Positions 1 to 9,358 of a stretch of DNA of 64,000 nucleotides are shown here, in pieces. This DNA comes from Thermobispora bispora DSM 43833 (GTDB lineage: Bacteria > Actinomycetota > Actinomycetes > Streptosporangiales > Streptosporangiaceae): assembly GCF_000092645.1 (NCBI RefSeq), contig NC_014165.1, positions 3,658,001 to 3,722,000 of the forward strand. Direction: 5' to 3'. The translations under genes and the position numbers were made by a program. Within the stretch, counting starts at the first letter, position 1. Each line of letters opens with the position of its first letter. The notes below the pieces were generated by a model. The model saw only the letters and a list, made by a program, of their open reading frames with translations. It had not been told where the DNA came from and searched no databases.

Positions 1-132
1 GCGGCGATCCGGGCGCTCTCCTCTGAGTCCACCGCGGACGACGCCAAGGTGCAGACCGGGCGGATCGCCGCGCTCTCCGGCATCACCGCCCTGATCTGGC
101 TCGTCGTGCTGGTGCTGATGGTGGTGTACTGA
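1..132 (+). CDS. C-terminal end of a small membrane protein (partial)
   Basis: Reading frame 1 is open from the window edge and stops with TGA at 130-132, giving 43 residues. The last twenty residues (ITALIWLVVLVLMVVY at the very end) form one hydrophobic helix, so the product ends in a membrane segment with almost no tail. The stop abuts the stop of convergent metB at 133. The rest of the gene lies outside the window, so no family can be assigned. Confidence 0.6.
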   Translation, partial: AAIRALSSESTADDAKVQTGRIAALSGITALIWLVVLVLMVVY

Positions 133-1272
133 TCAGCCGAGCGCCTGGGCGAGGTCGGCGAGCAGGTCGTCGATGGTCTCGATGCCGACCGACAGCCGGA
201 TGAGGTCGGACGGGACCTCGAGGGGCGACCCGGCGGCCGAGGCGTGGGTCATCCGGCCCGGGTGCTCGATCAGGGACTCCACCCCGCCGAGCGACTCGCC
301 GAGGGTGAACAGGCGGGTCCGGCCGCAGATCTCGACCGCCTCCTCCTCGCCGCCGGCGACCCGGAACGACACCATCCCGCCGAACCGCCGCATCTGCTTC
401 GCCGCCACCTCGTGGCCGGGGTGGCCGGGCAGCCCGGGGTAGAGCACCTGGGTCACCCGCGGGTGCGCGCGCAGCATCTCCACGACGCGCTCGGCGTTGT
501 CGCAGTGCCGCTCCATCCGGACCGCGAGCGTCTTGAGCCCGCGCAGCACGAGCCACGCGTCGAACGGTCCGGCGACCGCGCCCATCGCGTTCTGGTGGTA
601 GGCGAGCCGCTCCCCCAGCTCGGTCGAGCGGACGATCAGCGCGCCGCCGACCACGTCGGAGTGGCCGCCGATGTACTTGGTGGTCGAGTGCACCACCACG
701 TCCGCGCCGAGCGCGAGCGGCTGCTGCAGGTACGGCGAGGCGAACGTGTTGTCCACCACGAGCAGCGCGCCGGCCTCGTGCGCGATGCCCGCGAGCGCGG
801 CGATGTCCGCGACCGTGAGCAGCGGGTTGGTGGGCGTCTCCACCCAGATCACCTTGGTGGTGTCCCGCACGGCCGCGCGCACCGCGTCGAGGTCGCCCAT
901 CGGCACCGGCTCGTAGGCGAGGCCCCACCGCTCGAGCACCTTCGCGAACAGCCGGTAGGTGCCGCCGTACGCGTCGTCCGGGATGAGCACGTGGTCCCCG
1001 GGGCGGCAGACGGTGCGGATCAGCGTGTCCTCGGCGGCCAGGCCGGACGCGAACGCCAGGCCGCGCACGCCGCCCTCCACCGCGGCGAGGGCCTCCTCCA
1101 GGGCCGTCCTGGTGGGGTTGGCCGAGCGGCTGTACTCGTACCCGGACCGCAGCCCGCCCACGCCGTCCTGCTTGTAGGTGGAGACCGCGTAGATGGGCGG
1201 GACGACCGCGCCCGTGTGCGGGTCCGGCTCCTGACCGGCGTGGATCGCGAGGGTCTCGAAACCGTGGTTCAT
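133..1272 (-). CDS. metB: Cystathionine gamma-synthase
   Basis: PLP enzyme of the Cys/Met metabolism family, 379 residues. It joins cysteine to an activated homoserine to give cystathionine for methionine synthesis, in the cytosol. The PLP lysine is K199 in HSTTKYIGGHSD; other family motifs are SRSANPTR (48-55), VETPTNP (144-150) and DNTFASPYLQQP (174-185). It starts 25 bases after the cbs stop and is probably co-transcribed with it. The ATG lacks a clear Shine-Dalgarno, consistent with coupling. Cystathionine gamma-lyase activity cannot be excluded from sequence, but the actinobacterial cbs-metB pairing favours the synthase name. The 3' end meets a convergent gene with no spacer. Confidence 0.92.
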   Translation of the reverse strand: MNHGFETLAIHAGQEPDPHTGAVVPPIYAVSTYKQDGVGGLRSGYEYSRSANPTRTALEEALAAVEGGVRGLAFASGLAAEDTLIRTVCRPGDHVLIPDDAYGGTYRLFAKVLERWGLAYEPVPMGDLDAVRAAVRDTTKVIWVETPTNPLLTVADIAALAGIAHEAGALLVVDNTFASPYLQQPLALGADVVVHSTTKYIGGHSDVVGGALIVRSTELGERLAYHQNAMGAVAGPFDAWLVLRGLKTLAVRMERHCDNAERVVEMLRAHPRVTQVLYPGLPGHPGHEVAAKQMRRFGGMVSFRVAGGEEEAVEICGRTRLFTLGESLGGVESLIEHPGRMTHASAAGSPLEVPSDLIRLSVGIETIDDLLADLAQALG

Positions 1273-1297
1273 GTCGACGAGGGTATCCGTTCGCGGG

Positions 1298-2668
1298 TCA
1301 GTGGTTGGCGAGGAAGGCGAGCAGGTCCTGCCGGGTGAGCAGCCCGGCCGGCTTGCCGTCGTCGAGGACCACGGCGGCGTCCGCCTTCTCCAGCGCGGCC
1401 ACCGCGCGGGAGACCGGCTCGCCCGCGCCGATCATCGGGAGCGGCGGGGACATGTGCAGGTCGACCCGGTCCTCGGCGCGCACCTTCCCCCGGTACAGGC
1501 CCTCGAGCAGGTCGCGCTCGATGATGGAGCCGACCACCTCGGCCGCCATCACCGGCGGCTCCTCCTTCATCACCGGGAGCTGGGAGACGCTGAACTCCCG
1601 CATGATCGAGATGGCCGTGCCGACCGTCTCGTGCGGGTGGACGTGGACGAACTGCGGCAGGTCGCCCGGCTTGCCGGCGAGCACGTCCCGGACGAGCCCC
1701 TCCTCGCTGGGCGTGGTGAGGAACCCGTAGTCGGCCATCCACTCGTCGTTGAAGATCTTCGACAGGTAGCCGCGGCCGCCGTCCGGGAGCAGCACGACGA
1801 TCACGTCGTCCGGGCCGGCCTTGGCGGCCACCCGGAGGGCGGCGGCGACCGCGAGCCCGGACGAGCCGCCCACGAGCAGCCCCTCCTCCCGGGCGAGCCG
1901 GCGGGTCATCAGGAACGAGTCCTTGTCGGAGACCGCGATGACCTCGTCGCAGATCGTGGTGTCGTAGGTGGCCGGCCAGATGTCCTCGCCCACGCCCTCG
2001 ACGAGGTACGGGCGCCCGGTGCCGCCCGAGTACACCGACCCCTCGGGGTCGGCGCCGATCACCTTCACCCGGCCGCCGGAGACCTCCTTGAGGTACCGGC
2101 CGGTGCCGCTGATCGTCCCGCCGGTGCCGATGCCGGCGACGAAGTGGGTCACCTTGCCCTCGGTCTGCTCCCAGATCTCCGGCCCGGTCGAGTGGTAGTG
2201 GCTGGCCGGGTTGTCCGGGTTGGAGTACTGGTCCGGCTTCCACGCGCCGGGGATCTCCCGGGCGAGCCGATCGGAGACCGAGTAGTACGAGTCCGGGTGG
2301 TCCGGCGGGACCGCGGTCGGGCAGACCACCACCTCGGCCCCGTAGGCGCGCAGCACGGCGATCTTGTCCTGCGCGACCTTGTCCGGGCACACGAACACGC
2401 ACCGGTACCCTTTCTCCTGGGCGGCGATGGCGAGCCCGACGCCGGTGTTGCCCGAGGTGGGCTCGACGATGGTGCCACCGGGCTTGAGCGCACCGCTGCG
2501 CTCCGCCGCCTCGATCATCCGGACCGCGATCCTGTCCTTCACGGACCCGCCCGGGTTGAAGTACTCCACCTTCGCGAGCACCTGGGCGGACAGACCCGCC
2601 GCCACCCTGCGCAGCCGGACGAGCGGGGTGTTGCCGACCAGCTCGATCAGCGAGTCATGAACGCGCAC
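1298..2668 (-). CDS. cbs: Cystathionine beta-synthase with C-terminal CBS domains
   Basis: 456-residue fold-type II PLP enzyme that condenses serine and homocysteine to cystathionine. The PLP lysine is K44 in GGSVKDR, the carboxylate-binding loop is TSGNTGVG (71-78), and the phosphate loop is GIGTGGTISGTG (179-190). From about residue 335 to the end there is a pair of CBS (Bateman) modules, which in this family bind adenosyl ligands or regulate activity. A longer in-frame extension exists to 2923, but I chose the GTG at 2668. It has GAAGGTGG seven bases upstream and gives the normal N-terminus (VRVHDSLIELVGNTP). The extension would overlap the divergent esterase gene. First gene of a cbs-metB unit. 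Confidence 0.93.
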   Translation of the reverse strand: MRVHDSLIELVGNTPLVRLRRVAAGLSAQVLAKVEYFNPGGSVKDRIAVRMIEAAERSGALKPGGTIVEPTSGNTGVGLAIAAQEKGYRCVFVCPDKVAQDKIAVLRAYGAEVVVCPTAVPPDHPDSYYSVSDRLAREIPGAWKPDQYSNPDNPASHYHSTGPEIWEQTEGKVTHFVAGIGTGGTISGTGRYLKEVSGGRVKVIGADPEGSVYSGGTGRPYLVEGVGEDIWPATYDTTICDEVIAVSDKDSFLMTRRLAREEGLLVGGSSGLAVAAALRVAAKAGPDDVIVVLLPDGGRGYLSKIFNDEWMADYGFLTTPSEEGLVRDVLAGKPGDLPQFVHVHPHETVGTAISIMREFSVSQLPVMKEEPPVMAAEVVGSIIERDLLEGLYRGKVRAEDRVDLHMSPPLPMIGAGEPVSRAVAALEKADAAVVLDDGKPAGLLTRQDLLAFLANH

Positions 2669-2783
2669 CGGATGACCACCTTCGTTTTCCGAGGGCTTGC
2701 CTGACAGACCGCGCCCGAGCAGTCGGAATGGTGACGACGGCTCGGCTAGTTTCTTTTTCAAACCGTATCGTGACCTGGGGGAC

Positions 2784-3773
2784 ATGCGGGTGATTCGGAC
2801 ATCGAGCGCGGCGCGAGCTGCCCGCCGCATCGTCACCGCGGCCGCCCTCGGTGGAGGCGGCCTGACCGCACTCGGCGCTCTCACGTACGGCCTGCTCATG
2901 GCAGAGGCGCAACTAGCGCGCAAGATCGTCGGCCGTCCCCACGGCGCCGAGGGACCGCCGTCCGACGGTGTCTACGGAGAGGAGTTCGGGTTCTCCGGTG
3001 AGCCGATCAGGATGGCGTTCCTCGGCGACTCCACATCGATCGGGCTCGGCATGAAGCGCCCCGACGACACGCCCGCCGTGATCATCGCGCGCGGCCTCGC
3101 CGCCGTGGCGGAGCGGCCGGTACAGCTGAGGGTGCTCGGCCGGTCCGGTGCCCGCTCCGCCGACCTCGAAGGCCAGGTGGACCGGGCGCTCGAGGCCGAC
3201 CCCGACATCGCATGCATCTTCATCGGCGCCAACGACGTGACCAACGCCACCCCGCCCGCGCAAGCCGTACGGCACCTGCAGCGGGCGGTGCGCCGGTTGC
3301 GCGAGGCCGGGGCCGAGGTGGTCGTCGGGACCTGTCCCGACCTCGGCACGGTCCGGCCGATCGCCCAGCCCCTCCGGTGGATCACCCGGCGCTGGTCACG
3401 GCACCTGGCGGCGGCCCAGACGGTCGCGGTCATCGAGGCCGGCGGCCGGACCGTCGCCTTCGCCGACATCCTCGGGCCGGAGTTCGAGGCGAACCCGGCG
3501 GAGATGTTCGGACCAGATCGTTTCCATCCATCTGCGCAAGGCTACCTACAAGCCGCGTACGCAGTGCTACCGTCTGTATGCGCCGCGTTGGGGTTGTGGC
3601 CTGAGCCGGAACCCGGGCGCGTCGAAGGATCCGAATACCTCTTGGCGGCCATGGCCGTGGAGGAGTCCGGCAGCGAGGTCACCGCGACCCGCGTCGCCGG
3701 CCGGGAGAGCGGCCCACAGGGACGGTGGGCGTCACTGCTGCGCCGGCGGAGCGGGCCCATGCCGAGCACCTGA
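2784..3773 (+). CDS. SGNH/GDSL-type esterase, membrane anchored
   Basis: 329-residue SGNH hydrolase. A positively charged N-terminus is followed by a hydrophobic helix (about residues 17-40), a likely membrane anchor or uncleaved signal. Catalytic blocks are visible: block I FLGDSTS with nucleophile S83, block III GAND (148-151), and block V DRFHPS with D245 and H248. The substrate is unknown; the family hydrolyses acyl or acetyl esters. The ATG at 2784 follows a purine-rich GGGGGA stretch. The gene is divergent from cbs and the same neighbours (thiolase, SGNH, cbs, metB) occur together in mycobacteria. The C-terminal 40 residues are low-complexity and probably disordered. Confidence 0.87.
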   Translation: MRVIRTSSAARAARRIVTAAALGGGGLTALGALTYGLLMAEAQLARKIVGRPHGAEGPPSDGVYGEEFGFSGEPIRMAFLGDSTSIGLGMKRPDDTPAVIIARGLAAVAERPVQLRVLGRSGARSADLEGQVDRALEADPDIACIFIGANDVTNATPPAQAVRHLQRAVRRLREAGAEVVVGTCPDLGTVRPIAQPLRWITRRWSRHLAAAQTVAVIEAGGRTVAFADILGPEFEANPAEMFGPDRFHPSAQGYLQAAYAVLPSVCAALGLWPEPEPGRVEGSEYLLAAMAVEESGSEVTATRVAGRESGPQGRWASLLRRRSGPMPST

Positions 3774-3820
3774 GCACGGTTACTCTCCGCGGCCAGGCCA
3801 TCACCCCCCGTAGGAGCGAC

Positions 3821-5185
3821 ATGACCTGGCCGCATCGGAGACCCGCTCTGAAGCTCGCGTTAACCGCCCTGCTCGCGGGCGGGACCCTGGCAGGCTGCTC
3901 CAGCAGCGACGGAACCTCATCCGAAGACAGCAGGCTCTCCTGGGTGAACACCCAGGTGAACGTCGTCAGCCGCACCGTCGCCGGGGCGGGCGTCGCGGCG
4001 ACCACCTCGATGAAGCCGGACGGCACGCTGGAGACGGTCGTGCTCGACCTCACCAGCGGCAGACGGCTGTGGGCGCAGCCCGCGACGATGGTGGGGCGGC
4101 TGCCCGGCATGGGCGTGCAGGCGCCGGCGATCGTCGAGACCGGCGCGAACCAGGCCGTGGTGGTCGCCCTCGACCCGCCCCAGCGGCGGGGGCAGAAGGC
4201 CACGCTGGTGGCCCGGGAGGCGCGAACCGGCAAGCAGCTGTGGACCCGGCCGGTCCACTCGACCTTCGGGCCCCAGCGCTGCGGGCCGTACGTCTGCCTC
4301 TCGGAGAACACCGCGCTCTCCTCGGCGCGGATGGTGGTGCTGGACGCCAAGACGGGGCAGCAGCGGTGGCGCCTGCCCGGGATCGCCGAGGTCGAGTGGT
4401 CGAACGGGTCCCGGGTCGTGGTGCTCCGCCTCGCCTCCCACCCCGTGCTCGAGTCGCGCCGGCTGACGGACGGCGCGACCGAGTGGCGGCTTCCGATCGA
4501 GCAGGCCCTCGGCCCGGGCGTCGACCTGTCGGGCGGGTGGGCGTTCGGCGCGACCGGGGACCGGCTGGTCGGCTATGTGGCGCCGCACACGAACCCGCGG
4601 ACCGGGCGGACCTCGGCCTTCGGCCTGTTCGCGGTCCGGCTCGCCGACGGCGTGGTGGACTGGATCCGGCCGTCGGTGGTCCGCGTCTACCCGAGCGGCA
4701 ACCCGGCGTTCGCCCCGGTGGTCCGCCCGGTGGACGAGCAGGGGCAGTACGGCGGGTTCGCCCGGCTCGACGCGCAGACCGGGCGGGTGCTCGGGCAGAT
4801 CACCCCCGGGCAGATACCGGGGACCGGGTGGTGGCTCGCGTTCCCGCCGACCATGGACAAGCTCGGCTTCCTCAAGCGGAACGCGCCCGGCTCGGTCTTC
4901 GACCTCGCCACCGGCGAGCCGACCCCGGTCAAGGGCGCGACCGGCTGGTCGTTCTGCGTCACCGACCCGGAGCCGCTCCCGCTGAAGGGGATCACCCCGG
5001 GGTTCTACTCGATCGCGGCGCTGTGCGAGTTCGACCTCGCCACCGGCAAGAAGATCAGCTCCTCCAACCCGCCGCCGTCCTGGTTCACGGGGAGCTTTGG
5101 CGGCTGGCGGCTCTGGCGGGACGAGAAGGGCGCGCTGCACGCGATCAAGGACGGCACCCCGACCGCCCCGGGGATGTACAGCTGA
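3821..5185 (+). CDS. PQQ-like beta-propeller lipoprotein
   Basis: 454 residues. A lipoprotein signal ends in LAGC with C26 as the lipidated cysteine. The rest repeats blocks of the type LDxxTGxxxWxxP (LDLTSGRRLWAQP, REARTGKQLWTRP, LDAKTGQQRWRLP, LDAQTGRVLGQI), the signature of PQQ-type WD-like propellers. The propeller probably serves protein-protein contact outside the membrane; no enzyme motif is seen. ATG at 3821 has TAGGAG just upstream. Codon 14 is TTA (3860-3862), a rare codon in this genome that would need a UAA-anticodon tRNA. It starts 47 bases after the esterase stop, so the two may be co-transcribed. Confidence 0.82.
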   Translation: MTWPHRRPALKLALTALLAGGTLAGCSSSDGTSSEDSRLSWVNTQVNVVSRTVAGAGVAATTSMKPDGTLETVVLDLTSGRRLWAQPATMVGRLPGMGVQAPAIVETGANQAVVVALDPPQRRGQKATLVAREARTGKQLWTRPVHSTFGPQRCGPYVCLSENTALSSARMVVLDAKTGQQRWRLPGIAEVEWSNGSRVVVLRLASHPVLESRRLTDGATEWRLPIEQALGPGVDLSGGWAFGATGDRLVGYVAPHTNPRTGRTSAFGLFAVRLADGVVDWIRPSVVRVYPSGNPAFAPVVRPVDEQGQYGGFARLDAQTGRVLGQITPGQIPGTGWWLAFPPTMDKLGFLKRNAPGSVFDLATGEPTPVKGATGWSFCVTDPEPLPLKGITPGFYSIAALCEFDLATGKKISSSNPPPSWFTGSFGGWRLWRDEKGALHAIKDGTPTAPGMYS

Positions 5186-5337
5186 CCGGTCCGGCCGCGC
5201 GGCAGGGGCCGGGAGGCTGTGCACCAGTACAAAGTTCTATCCTTCTCGTCCCTGAGCGCGGCCCGTCCCTTACCGATGGGTAGCCTCAGGCATGAACAGG
5301 CCGCCACCGGTGGCCGGGAGCACGCAGGGAGAGGTTC

Positions 5338-6558
5338 ATGCCCGAGGCTGTCATCGTGGCCACGGCGCGGTCGCCGATCGGCCGCGCCTTCAAGGGGTCG
5401 CTCAAGGACATGCGTCCCGACGACCTCACGGTCCAGATCATCCGCGCCGCGCTCGCAAAGGTGCCGCAGCTCGACCCGAACGACATCGACGACCTGATGC
5501 TCGGGTGCGGCCTGCCCGGGGGTGAGCAGGGCTACAACATGGCCCGGGTGGTCGCGGTCCTGCTCGGCCTCGACAACGTGCCGGGCACCACGGTGACCCG
5601 GTACTGCGCGTCGTCGCTGCAGACCACCCGGATGGCGTTCCACGCCATCAAGGCCGGCGAGGGCGACGTGTTCATCTCGGCCGGGGTGGAGATGGTCTCC
5701 CGCTACGTCAAGGGCAACTCCGACTCCCTCCCCGACACGAAGAACCCCCTCTTCGCCGAGGCCGAGGCCCGGACCGCCCGGGCCGCCCAGGGCGAGGTGG
5801 ACGGCTGGCACGACCCGCGGGAGGACGGCGAGCTGCCGGACATCTACATCGCGATGGGGCAGACCGCGGAGAACGTGGCGGCGCTCAAGGGCATCTCGCG
5901 CCGGGAGCAGGACGAGTTCGGGGTGCGGTCGCAGAACCTCGCGGAGAAGGCCCTGGCAAACGGCTTCTGGGAGATGGACATCACCCCGGTGACCCTGCCC
6001 GACGGCACGGTGGTGAGCAAGGACGACGGCCCGCGGCCGGGCACGACCTATGAGGTCGTCTCCCAGCTCAAGCCGGCGTTCCGCCCCAACGGCACGGTCA
6101 CGGCCGGCAACTGCTGCCCGCTGAACGACGGAGCGGCCGCCGTGATCGTCATGAGCGACACCAAGGCCGCCGAGCTGGGCATCACCCCGCTCGCCCGGAT
6201 CGTGTCCACGGGCGTCTCCGCGCTCTCTCCGGAGATCATGGGCCTGGGCCCGATCGACGCGACCCGGCAGGCGCTGAAGCGCGCGGGGATGTCCATCGAC
6301 GACGTCGACCTGGTCGAGATCAACGAGGCGTTCGCCGCCCAGGTGATCCCCTGCTACCGCGAGCTCGGCATCGACATCGACAAGCTCAACGTGAACGGCG
6401 GCGCCATCGCGGTGGGCCACCCGTTCGGCATGACGGGCGCCCGCATCACCACCACGTTGATCAACAGCCTCCGCTTCCACGACAAGACCATCGGCCTGGA
6501 GACGATGTGCGTGGGCGGCGGCCAGGGCATGGCGATGATCCTGGAACGGCTCTCCTGA
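5338..6558 (+). CDS. Acetyl-CoA acetyltransferase (thiolase)
   Basis: 406-residue thiolase that cleaves or forms 3-ketoacyl-CoA with CoA. Residues expected for catalysis are present: nucleophile C90 in RYCASSLQ, H361 in [11 protein letters not shown], and C391 in CVGGGQG near the C-terminus. The ATG at 5338 is preceded by GGGAGAGG. Whether it is degradative (FadA-like) or biosynthetic is not decidable here; its place beside the SGNH esterase, cbs and metB resembles the mycobacterial fadA3 locus. A monocistronic unit seems likely, because 150 bases separate it from the upstream lipoprotein gene. Confidence 0.92.
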   Translation: MPEAVIVATARSPIGRAFKGSLKDMRPDDLTVQIIRAALAKVPQLDPNDIDDLMLGCGLPGGEQGYNMARVVAVLLGLDNVPGTTVTRYCASSLQTTRMAFHAIKAGEGDVFISAGVEMVSRYVKGNSDSLPDTKNPLFAEAEARTARAAQGEVDGWHDPREDGELPDIYIAMGQTAENVAALKGISRREQDEFGVRSQNLAEKALANGFWEMDITPVTLPDGTVVSKDDGPRPGTTYEVVSQLKPAFRPNGTVTAGNCCPLNDGAAAVIVMSDTKAAELGITPLARIVSTGVSALSPEIMGLGPIDATRQALKRAGMSIDDVDLVEINEAFAAQVIPCYRELGIDIDKLNVNGGAIAVGHPFGMTGARITTTLINSLRFHDKTIGLETMCVGGGQGMAMILERLS

Positions 6559-6951
6559 CGGCCGCACCGCACCGCTCTCCGACGGCCGCACCGCAGCCGG
6601 CCGTACCGCACCGCGAGCCCCGGTGCACGAGACCTCCCGCGCGCCCGGGAGCGGGCCGGTTCCGGCCCGGGCCGTACGGCCGGCGGGCACCGGCGGCTCG
6701 GGGAGCGCGTGAGCGGCGCATCCGGCCGGGGTCCTGAGGAAGCGCGGGCGCCGGCGCGAAGGAGTGCCCGAACACCAGGTGCGCGCCTGCAGCGCGCCAC
6801 GGCGCCCGCGTCCGGCGCGCGGGCGCGCGTGAGGGCAGACGGCGCGTCACGCGCGCGCCCGGATCAGGGCTCCGGCCGTGCGGAACGGCGGGCGTGGGGA
6901 CGTTCCGGCGCGCGGGGCTCCCCCGTCCGCCGCCGGGGCGCCTCCCGTGTG
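6559..6951. other. Intergenic, low-complexity GC-rich, no gene seen
   Basis: About 390 bases between convergent genes. The start carries short repeats of GACGGCCGCACCGCA. Open frames across it have no ribosome site or domain-like residue pattern. I see no coding or RNA gene here. Confidence 0.5.
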
Positions 6952-7377
6952 TCACCCGTGGTGGTCGGGGCCGGCCCGGAGCGGCGTGACCCGGATGATG
7001 ACGCGCCGCTCGCGCTCCATCGCGGCCCGGTAGTCGTCCCAGTCGGGGTGCTCTCCGCTGATGCCCCGGTAGTAGGCGATGAGGTGGTCCATCGCCTCGG
7101 GGAGCGAGATGACCTCGGCGGCGCCCTCGACCTGGATCCAGGGGCCGAAGAACGCGTCGGTCATCACGGTGAGGAAGACCTGCGGGTTCCGCCGCAGATT
7201 GCGTGTCTTGACCGCGGTCTCGCGGCTGCTGATCACCAGGTGACCCTCCGCATCGCAGCCCACCAGCACGGGGGACATCTGCGGACGCCCGTCGGCATGC
7301 CAGGTGAGCATGACCGCGCGGTGATTGGCCCTGATGAACTCACGCGCCTTTTCGAGATCCATATCACAATGATGCAC
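6952..7377 (-). CDS. PPOX-class F420/FMN-dependent oxidoreductase
   Basis: 141-residue split-barrel protein of the pyridoxamine-phosphate-oxidase superfamily. Typical features are an N-terminal helix (ARE FIRANHRAVMLTW), the strand pair DGRPQMSPVLVG and LVISS, KTRNLRRNPQVFLTV, and the acidic helix after HPDWDDY. In actinobacteria this clade usually binds F420 or FMN and reduces small unsaturated substrates; the true substrate is unknown. The start is uncertain: GTG at 7377 or ATG at 7362 (MDLEKAREF); neither has a good ribosome site and the message may be leaderless. The gene is convergent with the thiolase. Confidence 0.8.
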   Translation of the reverse strand: MHHCDMDLEKAREFIRANHRAVMLTWHADGRPQMSPVLVGCDAEGHLVISSRETAVKTRNLRRNPQVFLTVMTDAFFGPWIQVEGAAEVISLPEAMDHLIAYYRGISGEHPDWDDYRAAMERERRVIIRVTPLRAGPDHHG

Positions 7378-7503
7378 CCGCGCCTGCGGAAGACGCGGGT
7401 GCGTAAAATCACACGGGCAGCCGAATCACGCGGTCAGCAAAAGGATTACCGGCGTTCCACGGCGTTTCGGGGATACCGATCGATCGATTTTCAGCGAATC
7501 GAT

Positions 7504-7725
7504 CTACCGCCAGGTACGCTGCCGCTCGTGCTCCCGGACGATCGCGGCCGAGTACCCGCGGCTGATGCGGTACTCCTCGGCGAGCCAGTTGGCCCGCTCC
7601 TCGCAGCGGAGAAACGATGGCCCGTTGTCTATGATTTTGAACCACTCTCGGAGATCTCGCCCGGTGACCTCCTTCACCCGGGCGATGAGCTTGCTCTGCG
7701 TCTCCGGCGAGTGGTTCATGGCCAT
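7504..7725 (-). CDS. DUF4287 family small protein
   Basis: 73 residues, matching the DUF4287 pattern I know from actinobacteria: SKLIARVKEVTGRDL, EWFKIIDNGPSFLRCEERANWL and a C-terminal EYRISRGYSAAIVREHER. Function unknown. These proteins are soluble and often sit alone. The region just upstream (7740-7850) is comparatively AT-rich and probably contains the promoter. No partner gene is evident; the PPOX gene follows 126 bases downstream on the same strand. Confidence 0.75.
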   Translation of the reverse strand: MAMNHSPETQSKLIARVKEVTGRDLREWFKIIDNGPSFLRCEERANWLAEEYRISRGYSAAIVREHERQRTWR

Positions 7726-7873
7726 TGTGCCACCTCCACGGGAAAAGCTGCTTCGAGTCTCAGTGCATCACCGTGGCACGGAATTTGCAAGACCCAACCG
7801 TCACCGGCGTCACGGCTCCTTATAGATCAAAATTTGACCGCCGTTCATGATCTCCCTGGTCGGGGCACGAAAA

Positions 7874-7900
7874 AGCGCTCCCCGGGCGCCGGGGAGCGCT
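7874..7900 (-). terminator. Intrinsic terminator of the Bax-inhibitor gene
   Basis: An 11-bp stem (AGCGCTCCCCG / CGGGGAGCGCT) with a 5-base loop lies 16 bases past the stop at 7916. On the minus strand it is followed by TTTTTCG, which fits a rho-independent terminator. Confidence 0.8.
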
Positions 7901-7915
7901 CATTTGTGTGATCAA

Positions 7916-8761
7916 TTACTCATTATCTCCGCTGAAGTACTGGAGGAAACGCAGGATCTCCAGGTACAGCCAGACGAGGCTCAGGGTCAGGCCGAAGGCC
8001 ATGAGCCAGGAGTACCGCTCCGGCAGGCCCATCTGGACGCTCTGCTCGATGTCGGCGAAGTCGAGGAGCAGGAAGAAGCAGCCCAGCAGGATCATCAGCA
8101 GGCTGAAGATCCAGCCGAGCGGGCTGTCGGTGCGCAGGCCGAGCCCGCCGTCGACGAAGAAGCCGGCGATCCAGTTGAGCAGCATCAGCCCGACGGCGGC
8201 GAAGCCCGCCGCGACGACGAACTTGGTGAACTTCGGCGTCGGCCGGAAGATCCGGAGCGCGTAGACGGCGAGCGTGCCACCGAAGGCCACCATCGTGCCG
8301 AGGACGGCCTGCACGACGATGCCGTGGAAGATCGCGTCGGCGACCCTGCTGATCACGCCGATCGCGACGCCGTAGGCGACCGCGTAGCCGAGGATGAGCG
8401 CCGGGTTGGTGCTCTGCCGGAACGACACGATCAGCCCGAGGACCAGGCCGACGAGGGCGGCCAGCCCGGCGACGCCGGGGCCGAGGTTGAAGTACCACGC
8501 CAGGGCGGCCGAGAGGACGAGCGTGCCCAGCATGGTCAAGCCGCGCACGACCACGTCGTCGATCGTCATCGGCCGCGCCGCCGGCGGCGCGTACGGCTGC
8601 GCCCCGTACGGGTGAGCGCCGTAGGGTTCCGCCCCGTACGGCGGGGCGTAGGGCTGGCCACCGTACGGCGGGGTGCCGTACATGGCGCCCGGCGGGGGCG
8701 TGGTCCAGGTGGACCGGCTGAACGTGCCGGTCCGGCTGATTATCGGGTTCCTGCTCGCCAT
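7916..8761 (-). CDS. Bax inhibitor-1/YccA family membrane protein
   Basis: 281 residues. After a serine/threonine-rich start comes a Pro/Tyr/Gly-rich segment with several copies of PYG (YGTPPYGGQPYAPPYGAEPYG and on; roughly residues 30-70). Then come about seven hydrophobic helices typical of the UPF0005/BI-1 family, which form pH-sensitive Ca2+ leak channels in characterised members. The ATG at 8761 has GGAGGAGCG directly upstream; a longer in-frame extension to 9031 lacks support. The tyrosine-rich N-terminus is common in actinobacterial members and is presumably cytosolic. A strong terminator follows. Confidence 0.9.
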   Translation of the reverse strand: MASRNPIISRTGTFSRSTWTTPPPGAMYGTPPYGGQPYAPPYGAEPYGAHPYGAQPYAPPAARPMTIDDVVVRGLTMLGTLVLSAALAWYFNLGPGVAGLAALVGLVLGLIVSFRQSTNPALILGYAVAYGVAIGVISRVADAIFHGIVVQAVLGTMVAFGGTLAVYALRIFRPTPKFTKFVVAAGFAAVGLMLLNWIAGFFVDGGLGLRTDSPLGWIFSLLMILLGCFFLLLDFADIEQSVQMGLPERYSWLMAFGLTLSLVWLYLEILRFLQYFSGDNE

Positions 8762-9358
8762 CGCTCCTCCACGACGCGACTCGCTGATCAGCCGTTCAGG
8801 TGTCGGCTGCCACGCATGGTGCCCGTAGAGCCGTCCACCGGACAAGTGGCGCTCCCGGTATCCCTGTCCCCAACGATCGAGTGCCCGGGGAAGTTCCACC
8901 GGGCCGTCTCGGCTCGCCGATCCGGCGGGCCGGGGCCGCCCGCTCGATGGACCGAGGCCGCCCGCGGACCGCGCTCGGTCGTCGTCATCCGCCACGGGTT
9001 CCCCGGCCCGGAGGGGTCTTCCTGCGGCCACCGGTGCATGGCCAAACGGACCAAACTGGGATACTTCCTTTACTTGAACTACTCAGCTTTAGTGTTACCG
9101 TTCAAAGGTGAGTTGCGGAAGGCTAGGGCCGTTCACCGCATCGCGGCGGCGCAACGCCGAATCATGGCCTCGCCCAGGTGGCCGGCCCTTTCCCGCCAGT
9201 GCTCACCGGTGGGTTCGACCGATCGCGTCCGGACGACGAGCGCAGACCGGTACGGCGGCTTTCGTCGAGCTTGCGGCAACCCACCGGCCCACCGGCCGGT
9301 ATCGACCCCACCGGTATGTACGGCCGGTGCTCCAGAGCCGGAGGAGCCATTGCGTGGC
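8762..9358. promoter_or_regulatory. Intergenic region with an AT-rich promoter-like patch
   Basis: Six hundred bases between the divergent BI-1 and sensor-kinase genes. At 9040-9110 the GC content falls sharply. Within it TTGAAC (9074-9079) and GTTCAA (9100-9105) form an inverted pair about 20 bases apart, and either arm could act as a -35 element. No coding frame is convincing. It probably carries promoters for both flanking genes. Confidence 0.4.

Noticed and set aside
2669-2783. SAM or other sulfur riboswitch before cbs
   Set aside because: Only 115 bases separate divergent genes and no SAM-box-like core stems were found.
2669-2923. N-terminal extension of cystathionine beta-synthase
   Set aside because: It overlaps the divergent esterase gene and has no homology-like pattern; the GTG at 2668 has a proper ribosome site.
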